Origin: Thiorhodococcus mannitoliphagus
GTDB lineage: Bacteria; Pseudomonadota; Gammaproteobacteria; Chromatiales; Chromatiaceae
Length of the DNA: 64,000 nucleotides
Assembly (NCBI RefSeq): GCF_010915725.1
Contig: NZ_JAAIJR010000022.1
Span: 1 to 64,000 of the forward strand
Direction of reading: 5' to 3'
This document shows, in pieces, positions 37,515-45,863 of the stretch; position 1 is the first letter of the stretch, and each line of letters opens with the position of its first letter. The notes under the pieces are model-generated. The model was not told the DNA's origin. It did no database searches and saw only the letters and a list, made by a program, of their open reading frames with translations. The translations under genes and the position numbers were made by a program.

Positions 37515-39145
37515 CAACAGAGACATCGATCCCGCTTGGTGGCCGGCAGAAGACCCTGCGCAGCATCATGACCTCGCCGCTGCTGCTGGTGTTGGTGATC
37601 GCGCTGAGCTTCTTCTGGCAACTCGGGGCCGTGCCGCTCTACGATCTGGACGAAGGCGCCTTCACCGAGGCGACCCGTGAGATGCTCGCCAGCGGCAACT
37701 TCATCACGCCGCACCGCGACGGCGAGCCGCGCTACGACAAGCCGGTGCTCATCTATTGGGCGCAGGCGGCATCGGTCGAATGGCTCGGTTTCAACGAATT
37801 TGCGCTCAGGTTGCCATCGGCCATGGCTGCGACGCTCTGGGTCATGGCGCTTTGGTTTTTCGTGCGCGCCCGGATCGATGCGGAGACCGCGACCGTTGCG
37901 GGCTTGGTGATGGCGCTCTGTCTTCAGGTGTCCATCATCGCTAAGGCGGCGGTGGCGGATGCCTTGCTCAATCTCTTCATCGCGCTGACCTTTTTCGAGA
38001 TCTACCGCTATTACCTGCAGCCGGACGTGGCGCGCGGCCGAAAATACATCTGGCGCGCCTATCTCTGGATGGGCCTGGGCTTTCTCACCAAGGGGCCGGT
38101 CGCAGTCTTCTTTCCGGTCGTCGTGAGCTTTCTCTTCTTCCTTTCCGAGCTGCGCCTCACAGTCTCTAGCTGGAGAACCTTCGGCCGCTGGTTTCGTGCC
38201 GTCTTCGCTGGCGACGGCTGGCTGATCTTTTTGGCGGTCGCCGTGCCTTGGTACGTGGCGATCTATCTCGACGATGGCGCGGGTTTCTTCCGCAGCTTCT
38301 TCCTCGACCATAACGTCGGCCGCTTTGACGGTGCCATGCACGGCCATGGCGGTTTTCCCGGCTATTATTTCGCGATCCTGCCGCTCATCCTGCTGCCCTT
38401 CACTGGATGGTTCTTGAGCCTCTTCAAGCGCTATAAATCCGCCTGGCAGGACCCGCTGGATCGCTTTCTGTGGATCTGGTTCCTGGTCGTCTTCGTCGTC
38501 TTCTCGTTCTCGGGCACCAAACTGCCTCACTACCTGCTCTATGGCGCGACGCCGCTCTTCATCCTCATGGCGAAGCATCGTGACGCGCTCCTGAGCCGAT
38601 GGCTGGCCTTTCTGCCGCCGCTACTCTTCTTCGCCGTGCTCGCACTGCTGCCGATGGTCCTGGACGTCGCGGTTGCCGTGGCGGACAAGCCCCATGAAGT
38701 CGCGCTTTTCGAGTACGGGCGCTCATTCATCGATCGGCCTTACGTGCTTGCGGTGATGGCTGGGCTGGTGCTGACCATCCTCTTGATGCGCTGGTCGGGC
38801 ACGGCCTTCTGGCAGGCCTTGATCTTCGTCGGCATCCTGCAGACCATCTTCGTCTTCGGCGTTCTGGTGCCGCGTGTCTTCGATACCCTGCAGACGCCGG
38901 TGAAAGAAGCCGCGCTCAAGGCGAAAGCCATGGATCTGCCGACCGTCGTCTACCGGACCTCCATGCCGAGCTTCAGTGTCTATCGCGATGCCATCACGCC
39001 GAATCGCATCCCGAAGGACGGCGAGCTGGTCTTCCTGCGCGTCGACAAGCTCCAAAAGCTGGTCATGGATGATCCGCAGCTCGAGCTGGAGCTGCTCTAC
39101 CAGCGTGGGGCCGTTGCACTCTTGCGTGTGCGGCGCCCGCAATAG
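37511..39145 (+). CDS. ArnT/PMT-family lipid-linked sugar transferase
   Basis: A 544-aa polytopic membrane glycosyltransferase (GT-C fold) with about 12 membrane segments. The first periplasmic loop has the catalytic acidic motif (LYDLDEGAFTEATREML) and the RYDKPVLIYW signature of the ArnT/PMT_2 group. It probably moves a sugar from undecaprenyl phosphate, made by the GT2 encoded before it, to lipid A or another envelope acceptor. It overlaps the GT2 gene by 4 bp (ATGA). Confidence 0.87.
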   Translation: MTTETSIPLGGRQKTLRSIMTSPLLLVLVIALSFFWQLGAVPLYDLDEGAFTEATREMLASGNFITPHRDGEPRYDKPVLIYWAQAASVEWLGFNEFALRLPSAMAATLWVMALWFFVRARIDAETATVAGLVMALCLQVSIIAKAAVADALLNLFIALTFFEIYRYYLQPDVARGRKYIWRAYLWMGLGFLTKGPVAVFFPVVVSFLFFLSELRLTVSSWRTFGRWFRAVFAGDGWLIFLAVAVPWYVAIYLDDGAGFFRSFFLDHNVGRFDGAMHGHGGFPGYYFAILPLILLPFTGWFLSLFKRYKSAWQDPLDRFLWIWFLVVFVVFSFSGTKLPHYLLYGATPLFILMAKHRDALLSRWLAFLPPLLFFAVLALLPMVLDVAVAVADKPHEVALFEYGRSFIDRPYVLAVMAGLVLTILLMRWSGTAFWQALIFVGILQTIFVFGVLVPRVFDTLQTPVKEAALKAKAMDLPTVVYRTSMPSFSVYRDAITPNRIPKDGELVFLRVDKLQKLVMDDPQLELELLYQRGAVALLRVRRPQ

Positions 39146-39172
39146 TCGGACTCGACCGGATTGAGGAAGGCC

Positions 39173-40063
39173 ATGCATGGGCTGATTGGAGCACTGAGGG
39201 CCGTCGAATGGCGCGCTGCCTGGCAGACGCTGCTGGAGGAGGGGCTCGAACGGACGCCGCCGCAGCCGCGCGGCGGTGACCGTTGGCTGCTGCGCTTGGC
39301 GCTCCTCTGTCTGATCGTCGGGCTGAGCCTCTACCTGGCCTGCGGCTATCACGCGGGATTCCTACGCCTCAATGACCTGGCCGCGACCTACCCGAGCTGG
39401 GCCTGGCAGTGTCTCACCGTGCTGGGCGATGAGCGGACGGTCTTTGCGCTGACACTCTTGTTTTCGGCGCGTTATCCGCGGGTCTTCTGGACGCTGATCG
39501 TCGCGGCGCTGATCGCCATCGCCTACAGTCGCGGCCTCAAGGAGTTCTTCGACGCCATGCGCCCGCCGGCGGTGCTGCCGGCCGAGCGCTTTCACCTGCT
39601 GGGTCCGGCGCATGAGCGCCACAGCTTTCCCTCCGGCCACAGCGTGACCGCCGCCGTCTTCTTCGGCGTGCTCATCTACCACTCACGCTGGATCGAGCTG
39701 CGCGTCCTCTGGCTGCTGCTCGCGATCTTGGTCGGGTTGAGTCGCGTTGCCGTCGGGGTGCACTGGCCGGTGGACGTGGCCTTCGGTCTCATGGGCGGGG
39801 CGCTTGCGGCCTGGCTGGGCGGTCGGTTGAGTGCACGCTGGTCGGGACCTGCCTCTAACGTCACCCTTCATCTCATCTTCGTGCTGATCGCCGCCGCATT
39901 GGCATTTTCGCTCTTGATCGAGGATGCCGGCTACCATGAGGCCGCCTGGATGATGGCCGTCATCGGACTGACTGGCCTCTTGAGCGCGGGTCTGCAGTAC
40001 CTCTGGCGGCCTCTGCGTCGATCGCGGCGGAGCGTCTTGCCGGGTCGGCGAGCCGAGCCATGA
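39173..40063 (+). CDS. PAP2-family membrane phosphatase
   Basis: A 296-aa polytopic protein with the three PAP2 motifs: KEFFDAMRPP, SFPSGHSVTAA and SRVAVGVHWPVDVAFG, containing the catalytic His residues. PAP2 enzymes dephosphorylate undecaprenyl pyrophosphate or lipid A phosphates. Its place in an operon with GT2 and ArnT-like genes favours lipid carrier recycling or lipid A work. ATG 39173 has GAGGAAGG upstream. It overlaps the next gene by 4 bp. Confidence 0.87.
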   Translation: MHGLIGALRAVEWRAAWQTLLEEGLERTPPQPRGGDRWLLRLALLCLIVGLSLYLACGYHAGFLRLNDLAATYPSWAWQCLTVLGDERTVFALTLLFSARYPRVFWTLIVAALIAIAYSRGLKEFFDAMRPPAVLPAERFHLLGPAHERHSFPSGHSVTAAVFFGVLIYHSRWIELRVLWLLLAILVGLSRVAVGVHWPVDVAFGLMGGALAAWLGGRLSARWSGPASNVTLHLIFVLIAAALAFSLLIEDAGYHEAAWMMAVIGLTGLLSAGLQYLWRPLRRSRRSVLPGRRAEP

Positions 40064-40962
40064 TGCGGATCGGCGTCGACCTGGGCGGCACCAAGATCGA
40101 GCTGGTCGCGCTCGCCCCGGATGGGCGTGAGCTGTGGCGCCGGCGTGTCGCGACGCCTCGGGGCGACTATCAAGGCACGGTCGCGACCATCGTCGAGCTG
40201 GTCGCGGAGGCCGAGCGTCACCTTGGCACCCAGGCGCGCGTCGGGGTTGGCATTCCCGGTTCGATCTCGCCGCGCACAGGCGTGATTCGCAACGCCAACT
40301 CCACCTGCCTCAATGACCGGCCGCTCAAGGAGGATTTGGAGGCGCGGCTCGGCCGTGAGATTCGGCTCGCCAACGACGCCAACTGTCTCGCGGTCTCCGA
40401 GGCGGCCGATGGCGCCGGGGCCGGGGCCCAAGCGGTCTTTGCTGTCATCCTGGGGACGGGCGTCGGTGGTGGCCTGGTCATCAAGGGTCAGCTCTTGACC
40501 GGGGCCAACGCCATCGCCGGTGAGTGGGGCCATTCCCCCTTGCCGCTCCCGGATGCGGAGGACACGCCGCTTCCGCCCTGCTACTGCGGGCGGGCCGGTT
40601 GCGTCGAGACCTATCTCTCGGGTCCGGGACTCGCCTTGGACTATGCGCGCCGCCATGGCGGCGCGCTGGAGGCCGTCGACATTGCCGCCGGTGCTGCCGA
40701 CGATGACCCCGGATGTCTCGATAGCCTCCAGCGCTATGAGCGACGCCTGGCCCGCGCCTTGGCCGTGGTCATCAATCTGGTCGATCCGGATATCATCGTG
40801 CTCGGCGGCGGGCTGTCCAAGATCGAGCGGCTCTACCGCAAGGTCCCGCGCCTTTGGGATGCGCACGTCTTTTCGGATCATGTCGCCACTCGGCTCGCGC
40901 CGGCATTGCACGGCGATGCCTCTGGGGTGCGCGGAGCGGCCTGGCTCTGGCCGCGGGAGTGA
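40060..40962 (+). CDS. ROK-family sugar kinase (fructokinase-like)
   Basis: A 300-aa ROK kinase. The N-terminus MMRIGVDLGGTKIELVAL is the ATP site and ANDANCLAVSEA the catalytic Asp region. The zinc-binding segment reads CYCGRAGCVETYLSGPG with the preceding GEWGHSPLP, which resembles E. coli Mak fructokinase more than glucokinase. Substrate not certain. The last 90 bases of this gene were copied in a tandem duplication just downstream (41141-41231). Confidence 0.85.
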   Translation: MMRIGVDLGGTKIELVALAPDGRELWRRRVATPRGDYQGTVATIVELVAEAERHLGTQARVGVGIPGSISPRTGVIRNANSTCLNDRPLKEDLEARLGREIRLANDANCLAVSEAADGAGAGAQAVFAVILGTGVGGGLVIKGQLLTGANAIAGEWGHSPLPLPDAEDTPLPPCYCGRAGCVETYLSGPGLALDYARRHGGALEAVDIAAGAADDDPGCLDSLQRYERRLARALAVVINLVDPDIIVLGGGLSKIERLYRKVPRLWDAHVFSDHVATRLAPALHGDASGVRGAAWLWPRE

Positions 40963-41140
40963 GCTTGCGGCTCCTTCCCGGATGAGACGCGCAAGGCGAT
41001 GCCTTGAGTGCCCGAGTCCGTCTCTAGCGAGGCTTCGCCTCAGACCGACGAGTCATGCCATCGGGATCGCTATCGGAATCGGGATCGCTATCGTCGGTTC
41101 GATGCCGATGCCGATGCCGATGCCGATGCCGACGGCCTTG
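40872..41140 (+). repeat. 269-bp tandem duplication, first copy
   Basis: The first unit starts at TTCGGATCATGTCGCC inside the ROK kinase gene, runs past its stop (40962) and through a truncated hexamer element (41024-41140). The second unit starts at 41141 with the same bases. The spacing is 269 bp. Within the compared stretch I see three substitutions, around 41011-41020 versus 41280-41289. Confidence 0.92.
41024..41140 (+). repeat. CTAG-bounded hexamer element, copy B1 (truncated)
   Basis: Begins CTAGCGAGGCTTCGCCTC like copies A and B2, has five GATGCC units, and is cut at GACGGCCTTG where the second duplication unit begins. It lacks the right end and the MKRPTIQ-coding part. Confidence 0.85.
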
Positions 41141-41231
41141 TTCGGATCATGTCGCCACTCGGCTCGCGCCGGCATTGCACGGCGATGCCTCTGGGGTGCG
41201 CGGAGCGGCCTGGCTCTGGCCGCGGGAGTGA
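41141..41231 (+). pseudogene. Duplicated 3' fragment of ROK kinase gene
   Basis: Copy of the last 30 codons and stop of the kinase ending at 40962 (identical over this stretch by eye). It has no start of its own and is a by-product of the 269-bp duplication. Confidence 0.85.
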
Positions 41232-41292
41232 GCTTGCGGCTCCTTCCCGGATGAGACGCGCAAGGCGATGCCTTGAGTGCTCGCGTCTGTCT

Positions 41293-41528
41293 CTAGCGAG
41301 GCTTCGCCTCAGACCGACGAGTCATGCCATCGGGATCGCTATCGGAATCGGGATCGCTATCGTCGGTTCGATGCCGATGCCGATGCCGATGCCGATGCCG
41401 ATGCCGATGCCGATGCCGATGCCGATCCCGATCCCGATCCCGGTACCGGTACCGACGGCCTTGGATAGTCGGACGCTTCATCGAAATTTGACTCATCTGC
41501 AAGCATTTTGCGTCCTCAAGGATTCTAG
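41293..41528 (+). repeat. CTAG-bounded hexamer hairpin element, copy B2 (expanded)
   Basis: 236 bp from CTAGCGAGGC to GGATTCTAG. It has nine GATGCC, three GATCCC and two GGTACC units, against three units in copy A. The left arm has complementary ATCGGG/ATCGCT units, so a long imperfect hairpin is possible. On the minus strand a 62-codon frame (41481 down to 41293) shares both ends with that of copy A and differs mainly in repeat number (HR and DR dipeptides). Confidence 0.88.
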
Positions 41529-41700
41529 GGTCGGTGCCTGAGGCAAACCGGGGCGAAAGTGCGTACCCTAGGCCGCAGTGATGGCTCTCGCGCCTTGGTG
41601 GCGTGAAGCACCGCATCCTCGCGATCATTCCGCTGACCTTCGTGCTCGCACGGTGTCGGCTTTCATCAATCGGAGCGCAGCGCAGGTGTTAAAACAGCCG

Positions 41701-43458
41701 ATGAAAGATCCGCGTCCTTTTCATCTCATCCTGATCAAGCCGTCGCACTATGACGACGATGGCTATGTGATCCAGTGGTGGCGCTCTTCGCTGCCCTCGA
41801 ACAGCCTGGCGACGGTCTACGGTAACGCCTTGGATTGCGTGGAGCGGTCTGTGCTTGGCGATGACGTCGAGATCCGCCTCCAGGTGCTCGACGAGACCAA
41901 CACGCGCATCGACGTCGAGCGGATCCTGCAAGGGATCGAGACGGCGGGTGGAGATGCCTTGGTTGGAATGGTCGGCGTCCAGACCAACCAGTATCCGCGC
42001 GCGCTCGACCTCGCGAAGCGGTTTCGCGCGGCAGGCCTCATGGTCGTGATCGGCGGCTTTCACGTGAGTGGCTGCCTGTCGATGCTCAAGCAGCGTCCGC
42101 CTGAGCTTGAGGAAGCCCTGGGGCTTGGGATCAGCCTCTTTGCGGGTGAGCTGGAGGGGCGGCTCGAAACCTTGCTCCAGGATGCGGCCAGCGGGAACCT
42201 GCAGGCGCTCTACAACTACCTCGGTGATCTGCCCGATATGCGCGGGACGCCGACCCCCTATCTGCCTGCGGACCGCATCCATCGCACCATGGGCAAGCGG
42301 GCCAGCTTCGACGCGGGCCGCGGCTGTCCCTATCTCTGCAGCTTCTGCACCATCATCAATGTGCAGGGTCGCAAGTCACGTCATCGCACGGCGGACGACG
42401 TCGAGCGTCTGATCCGCGCAAACGCGGAAGATGGCGTGAGCAATTTCTTCATCACTGACGACAACTTCGCGCGCAATCAGAATTGGGAGGCGATCTTCGA
42501 TCGCATCATTGCGCTCAAGGCGTCCGGTCTGCCCGTGCGCTTGGTCATGCAGGCCGACACTCAGTCACATCGCATCCCAGGCTTCATTGAGAAGGCGGGG
42601 CAGGCGGGCGTCGACCGCGTCTTCCTTGGCATGGAGAACATCAACCCGGAGTCGCTCAAGGGCGCGCAGAAGGGGCAGAACAAGATCACCGACTACCGCG
42701 CCATGCTGCAGGCCTGGCATGGGGTTGGCGTGCTGACCTACGCCGGCTACATCATCGGCTTCCCGAGCGACACGCCCGAGAGCATTCGGCGGGATATCGC
42801 AATCATCCAGCGTGAGCTGCCGATCGACATCATGGAGTTCTTCATCCTGACGCCACTGCCCGGCTCCAAGGACCATCAGCGGCTGGTCGAGGAGGGCGTG
42901 CCGCTCGATCCTGACATGAACAACTACGACACCCAGCACGTCACAACGGCGCATCCGACGATGACCAAGGTGGAGTGGGAGGCCATCTACCGCGAGGTTT
43001 GGGACCTCTACTACTCAGACGCACACGTCGAGACCGTGCTGCGGCGCGCCCGTGCCTGGGGCTATGATCCGAAGCAGATGCTCGCCAAGCTCTTCGCCTT
43101 CCATGCCCCTATCGTCTATGAGCGCATGCATCCCTTGGAAGGCGGCCTCATCCGGATCAAGCGGCGGCGCGACCGCCGCCCTGGATTTCCCATGGAGAGC
43201 CCCTTGCGCTTCTATCCGCAGCTGGCCTGGGAATTCGTGACCAAGTATGGCGGTGCCTATCGCATGCATCGGCATTATCGCGGCATCCTCGCGAAGGTTC
43301 TCGCCGATCCGAATCCCGATGCCTACAAGGACGTCGCCATGACGCCGGACGCCGAAGCACCGCAGGAGTCGCTTGAGCTGCTGAGCGCGACGCCCTCGGC
43401 GCAGGCCTTCGTCAAGAAACGCCAGGAGATGGCCGCACGCCGGCGCGCCGCTGGTTAG
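41701..43458 (+). CDS. B12-binding-domain radical SAM protein
   Basis: A 585-aa enzyme. Residues about 8-150 form a cobalamin-binding-like domain (PFHLILIKPSHYDDDGYVIQ; AAGLMVVIGGFHVSG). The radical SAM core has the CxxxCxxC cluster in GCPYLCSFCTIINVQGR (about residues 215-222) and GMENINPESLKG further on. The C-terminal 150 residues are unassigned. Substrate unknown. I start at ATG 41701 because the frame upstream runs into repeat-flanking DNA. It ends convergently, overlapping the FAD oxidoreductase gene by 4 bp. Confidence 0.85.
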   Translation: MKDPRPFHLILIKPSHYDDDGYVIQWWRSSLPSNSLATVYGNALDCVERSVLGDDVEIRLQVLDETNTRIDVERILQGIETAGGDALVGMVGVQTNQYPRALDLAKRFRAAGLMVVIGGFHVSGCLSMLKQRPPELEEALGLGISLFAGELEGRLETLLQDAASGNLQALYNYLGDLPDMRGTPTPYLPADRIHRTMGKRASFDAGRGCPYLCSFCTIINVQGRKSRHRTADDVERLIRANAEDGVSNFFITDDNFARNQNWEAIFDRIIALKASGLPVRLVMQADTQSHRIPGFIEKAGQAGVDRVFLGMENINPESLKGAQKGQNKITDYRAMLQAWHGVGVLTYAGYIIGFPSDTPESIRRDIAIIQRELPIDIMEFFILTPLPGSKDHQRLVEEGVPLDPDMNNYDTQHVTTAHPTMTKVEWEAIYREVWDLYYSDAHVETVLRRARAWGYDPKQMLAKLFAFHAPIVYERMHPLEGGLIRIKRRRDRRPGFPMESPLRFYPQLAWEFVTKYGGAYRMHRHYRGILAKVLADPNPDAYKDVAMTPDAEAPQESLELLSATPSAQAFVKKRQEMAARRRAAG

Positions 43459-44744
43459 TGCGTCGGGTGCTTGCGGTCGGAAGGGTGGCCGACGGCGGCA
43501 TCCTCGAGCGCGGCGGCGACCTCGACGCCCGCCCGCCGGCCGGAGTGAAGTGCCCATTGGATCGAGGGTGCGGATTGGTACTCGCCGCAGCTCCAGACCC
43601 ACTGAGTGCGGCGCAGCGCTTGGGCACCTGGGTAGGGGACGGGCGGGTGTTGGGCGGTGAGGGCGGTCGGCAGACGGTAGACCGCGATGCGTCGCCAGTC
43701 GCGGACTTGCTCGCCCATCCAGGGATAGAGTTCTGAGCGGATGCGCGTCTCCAGGGCGTCCGGGTTGTCGTCGGTGCCGTGGACGTTGACCGTGATGAGG
43801 CTCCGGCCGGGCGGTGCGTAATACTCGGACAGATTGCTCGGGAAAAGCATGCTGTTGATCCGGCCGCGGCCTTCGCCGTTGAGAACGAGGTAGGGGCCCT
43901 GGATGGGTGCGTGATGGGCGCCGAAGTAGAAGCAGGTGGTGCCGCGGCCGGGCGGCCCAGAGAATGGCTGATGGAGGAGGCGTGCCGTCTCTTTCGCCTC
44001 TGTGGCGATGACGACGGCTCGTGCCTTGAGCCGCTCGCCGGATTGCAGATGCACATGAGTCTGCGCGACCCGCTCCACCTTGGCGCCGAGTCGGATGGCG
44101 TGACTCGGCAGGCGTGCCGCGAGCTGAGCGGGGATCTCTCCCATGCCGCGTGCCGGCAGGGCGGTATCGCCCAGGGCAAAGGCGCGGAAGACGAACTCAA
44201 AGGTGCGCGAGGAGACGTCCAAGTCGGGCTCGAAAAAGACACCGCTGAAGAAAGGCTTGAAAAAGCTCTCGATCATGCGGGTCGAGAAGCCGAGCGCACG
44301 CAGCCGCTCGATGGCCGTCGACTCGGGGCGGCCGTAGAGCGCCTCCAAGTCGCCGCGCAGACAACGCCGCCTCAGTCCCAATAAAGTGAGCTTGTCCGAC
44401 AGGGTGCCGATAGGCGAGAGCAGCATTTCGGGCAAACGGGTCGGCTTGCGCCAGACGTCGCTCACGCGATGAAGACGACCTTGGGTGCGAACGAGCGCGC
44501 CTGGATAGAAGGCCCGCAAGTCGAGCCGGTCGTAGTCGAGCAGCTCCCGGGCCTGCGGATACCAGGTCTGGAGCACCTGGAAGCCGCGATCCAGCTGAAA
44601 GCCTTCACGCTGGTCGGTGCGGACCCGCCCGCCGACGCCGTCCGCGGCCTCGACGATCAGCGGCTCCAGTCCGCGCTCGCGCAAGCTCAGGGCGCAGGCC
44701 AGGCCGGAGAGCCCGGCCCCAATGATGATCACGTCGGCGTTCAT
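43455..44744 (-). CDS. FAD-dependent amine-oxidase-like oxidoreductase
   Basis: A 429-aa flavoprotein. The N-terminal dinucleotide fold IIIGAGLSGLACALSL is followed by the GGRVRTD motif of the flavin amine oxidase/phytoene desaturase/protoporphyrinogen oxidase superfamily, and the C-terminus holds VWSCGEYQSAPSIQWALHSG, which closes the FAD site. Substrate unknown. It is downstream of and probably co-transcribed with the ferredoxin-NADP reductase gene, 68 bp away. Confidence 0.82.
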   Translation of the reverse strand: MNADVIIIGAGLSGLACALSLRERGLEPLIVEAADGVGGRVRTDQREGFQLDRGFQVLQTWYPQARELLDYDRLDLRAFYPGALVRTQGRLHRVSDVWRKPTRLPEMLLSPIGTLSDKLTLLGLRRRCLRGDLEALYGRPESTAIERLRALGFSTRMIESFFKPFFSGVFFEPDLDVSSRTFEFVFRAFALGDTALPARGMGEIPAQLAARLPSHAIRLGAKVERVAQTHVHLQSGERLKARAVVIATEAKETARLLHQPFSGPPGRGTTCFYFGAHHAPIQGPYLVLNGEGRGRINSMLFPSNLSEYYAPPGRSLITVNVHGTDDNPDALETRIRSELYPWMGEQVRDWRRIAVYRLPTALTAQHPPVPYPGAQALRRTQWVWSCGEYQSAPSIQWALHSGRRAGVEVAAALEDAAVGHPSDRKHPTH

Positions 44745-44812
44745 GGGTCTACCTCGCGCATGCTGCCGCTCCCGGGGCGTCGGCCCCTCCGCCGCCGGGG
44801 AGTTGGCTGAGG

Positions 44813-45556
44813 TCAGTGATAGCCCTCGGTGGTGTAGTGGCCGGGCTCTTGTCGGCGATGACGGGTGAGTCCGCGTGCCTCCAAGATCCCCTTGGCCTCC
44901 TTGATCATGGCCGAATTGCCGCAGAGCATCACGTGACTGGTCTCGGGCGTGATGGTCGCGTCAGCGCGGTCCTCGAGCTGGCCGTCGTTGAGCAAGTCCG
45001 TGATGCGGCCGTGCAGCGTCCCGGAGTGGGTCTCGCGACTGATGGCTGGTAAGTAGGTGAAGCGATCACCATGCTGGCTGGCCAACTCGTTCAGCGTCTC
45101 CGCGTATGCGAGGTCGGTGCTCACGCGGACACCGTGAACCAGGATGACGCGCTTGAAGCGCTCCCAGGGCGCCGGCGTGCGCAGGATCGAGAGATAGACC
45201 CCGAGGCCAGTTCCTGTGGCGAGCATCCAGAGCGTCTCGGCCGGCTGGACGGTCTCCAGCGTGAAGATGCCGCTCGCGGTGCCGGTGAGCCAGACCTCAT
45301 CGCCCGGATTCAGCGCCGACAGCGGCGGCGTGAGCGGACCCTCGGGGATCTCGTTGAAGTAGATCTCCAGGGGGCGCTGCTGAGGCGGGTTGACCAGCGA
45401 ATAGGGACGCCCGACACGTTCGCCTTCGATATCCAACCCGACCTTGATGTATTGACCTGCGGTGAAATCCGCAATCGGCGCATCGAATTGCAGGCTGTAG
45501 AGGCCCTCCGCCCACTGGTGCTTGCCTATGACCTTCGCTTTCACCCAATCTTTCAT
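44813..45556 (-). CDS. fpr: Ferredoxin-NADP reductase
   Basis: A 247-aa flavoenzyme of the bacterial Fpr type (usual length about 250). The FAD-binding motif is RPYSLVNPP (RxYS), the NADP domain begins LWMLATGTGLGVYLSIL, and HVMLCGNSAMIKEAKGIL is conserved near the end. It passes electrons between NADP(H) and ferredoxin or flavodoxin. AGGA precedes the ATG. It may supply electrons to the neighbouring flavin oxidoreductase or radical SAM protein; this is inference. Confidence 0.93.
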   Translation of the reverse strand: MKDWVKAKVIGKHQWAEGLYSLQFDAPIADFTAGQYIKVGLDIEGERVGRPYSLVNPPQQRPLEIYFNEIPEGPLTPPLSALNPGDEVWLTGTASGIFTLETVQPAETLWMLATGTGLGVYLSILRTPAPWERFKRVILVHGVRVSTDLAYAETLNELASQHGDRFTYLPAISRETHSGTLHGRITDLLNDGQLEDRADATITPETSHVMLCGNSAMIKEAKGILEARGLTRHRRQEPGHYTTEGYH

Positions 45557-45863
45557 ATCCTGTCCTGCTCTCTGTAGTGATCGACTGCTATCAAGACGCT
45601 GAGCCTTCAGCGATTCGTCTGGTCAGGGTGACTCCTTCACTCAGCGCGCAGATCCTGCCCCGCGCGCTCACCGCCTTCGTGCGCCTCTTCCTCAGGTGCG
45701 CACGACTTGCTGGCTGTCCGCCCGATCTGGGAGCCGAGCCCCATGGAAGCAGCCCCGTTCCGATGTCTCATGAATGATCGGTCCTTCAGCGGGCATTGCA
45801 ATCCCGTTCTGTCCGCTCTACCTAGTCGCCGTCATGGTCTTTTCTTTCAGCGAGGATTTCAAC
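45557..45863. other. Divergent intergenic region fpr/glutathione peroxidase
   Basis: 307 bp between divergent genes. It should contain both promoters. I see no clear promoter, palindrome or gene in it. Confidence 0.5.

Larger units (their letters stand above)
40963..41700. other. Repeat-rich intergenic region after ROK kinase gene
   Basis: 738 bp without a supported gene. It holds the second duplication unit (41141 onward, including a dead copy of the kinase 3' end at 41141-41231) and two hexamer elements. Sequence 41529-41700 precedes the radical SAM gene and shows nothing recognisable. Confidence 0.8.

Noticed and set aside
41293-41528. Direct hexamer repeats as a possible CRISPR array
   Set aside because: The repeats are 6 bases, contiguous and without unique spacers of even length; no cas genes are near.
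41578-41700. Longer start for the radical SAM protein
   Set aside because: The 41 extra residues show no likeness to a B12-binding domain and sit next to repeat DNA.
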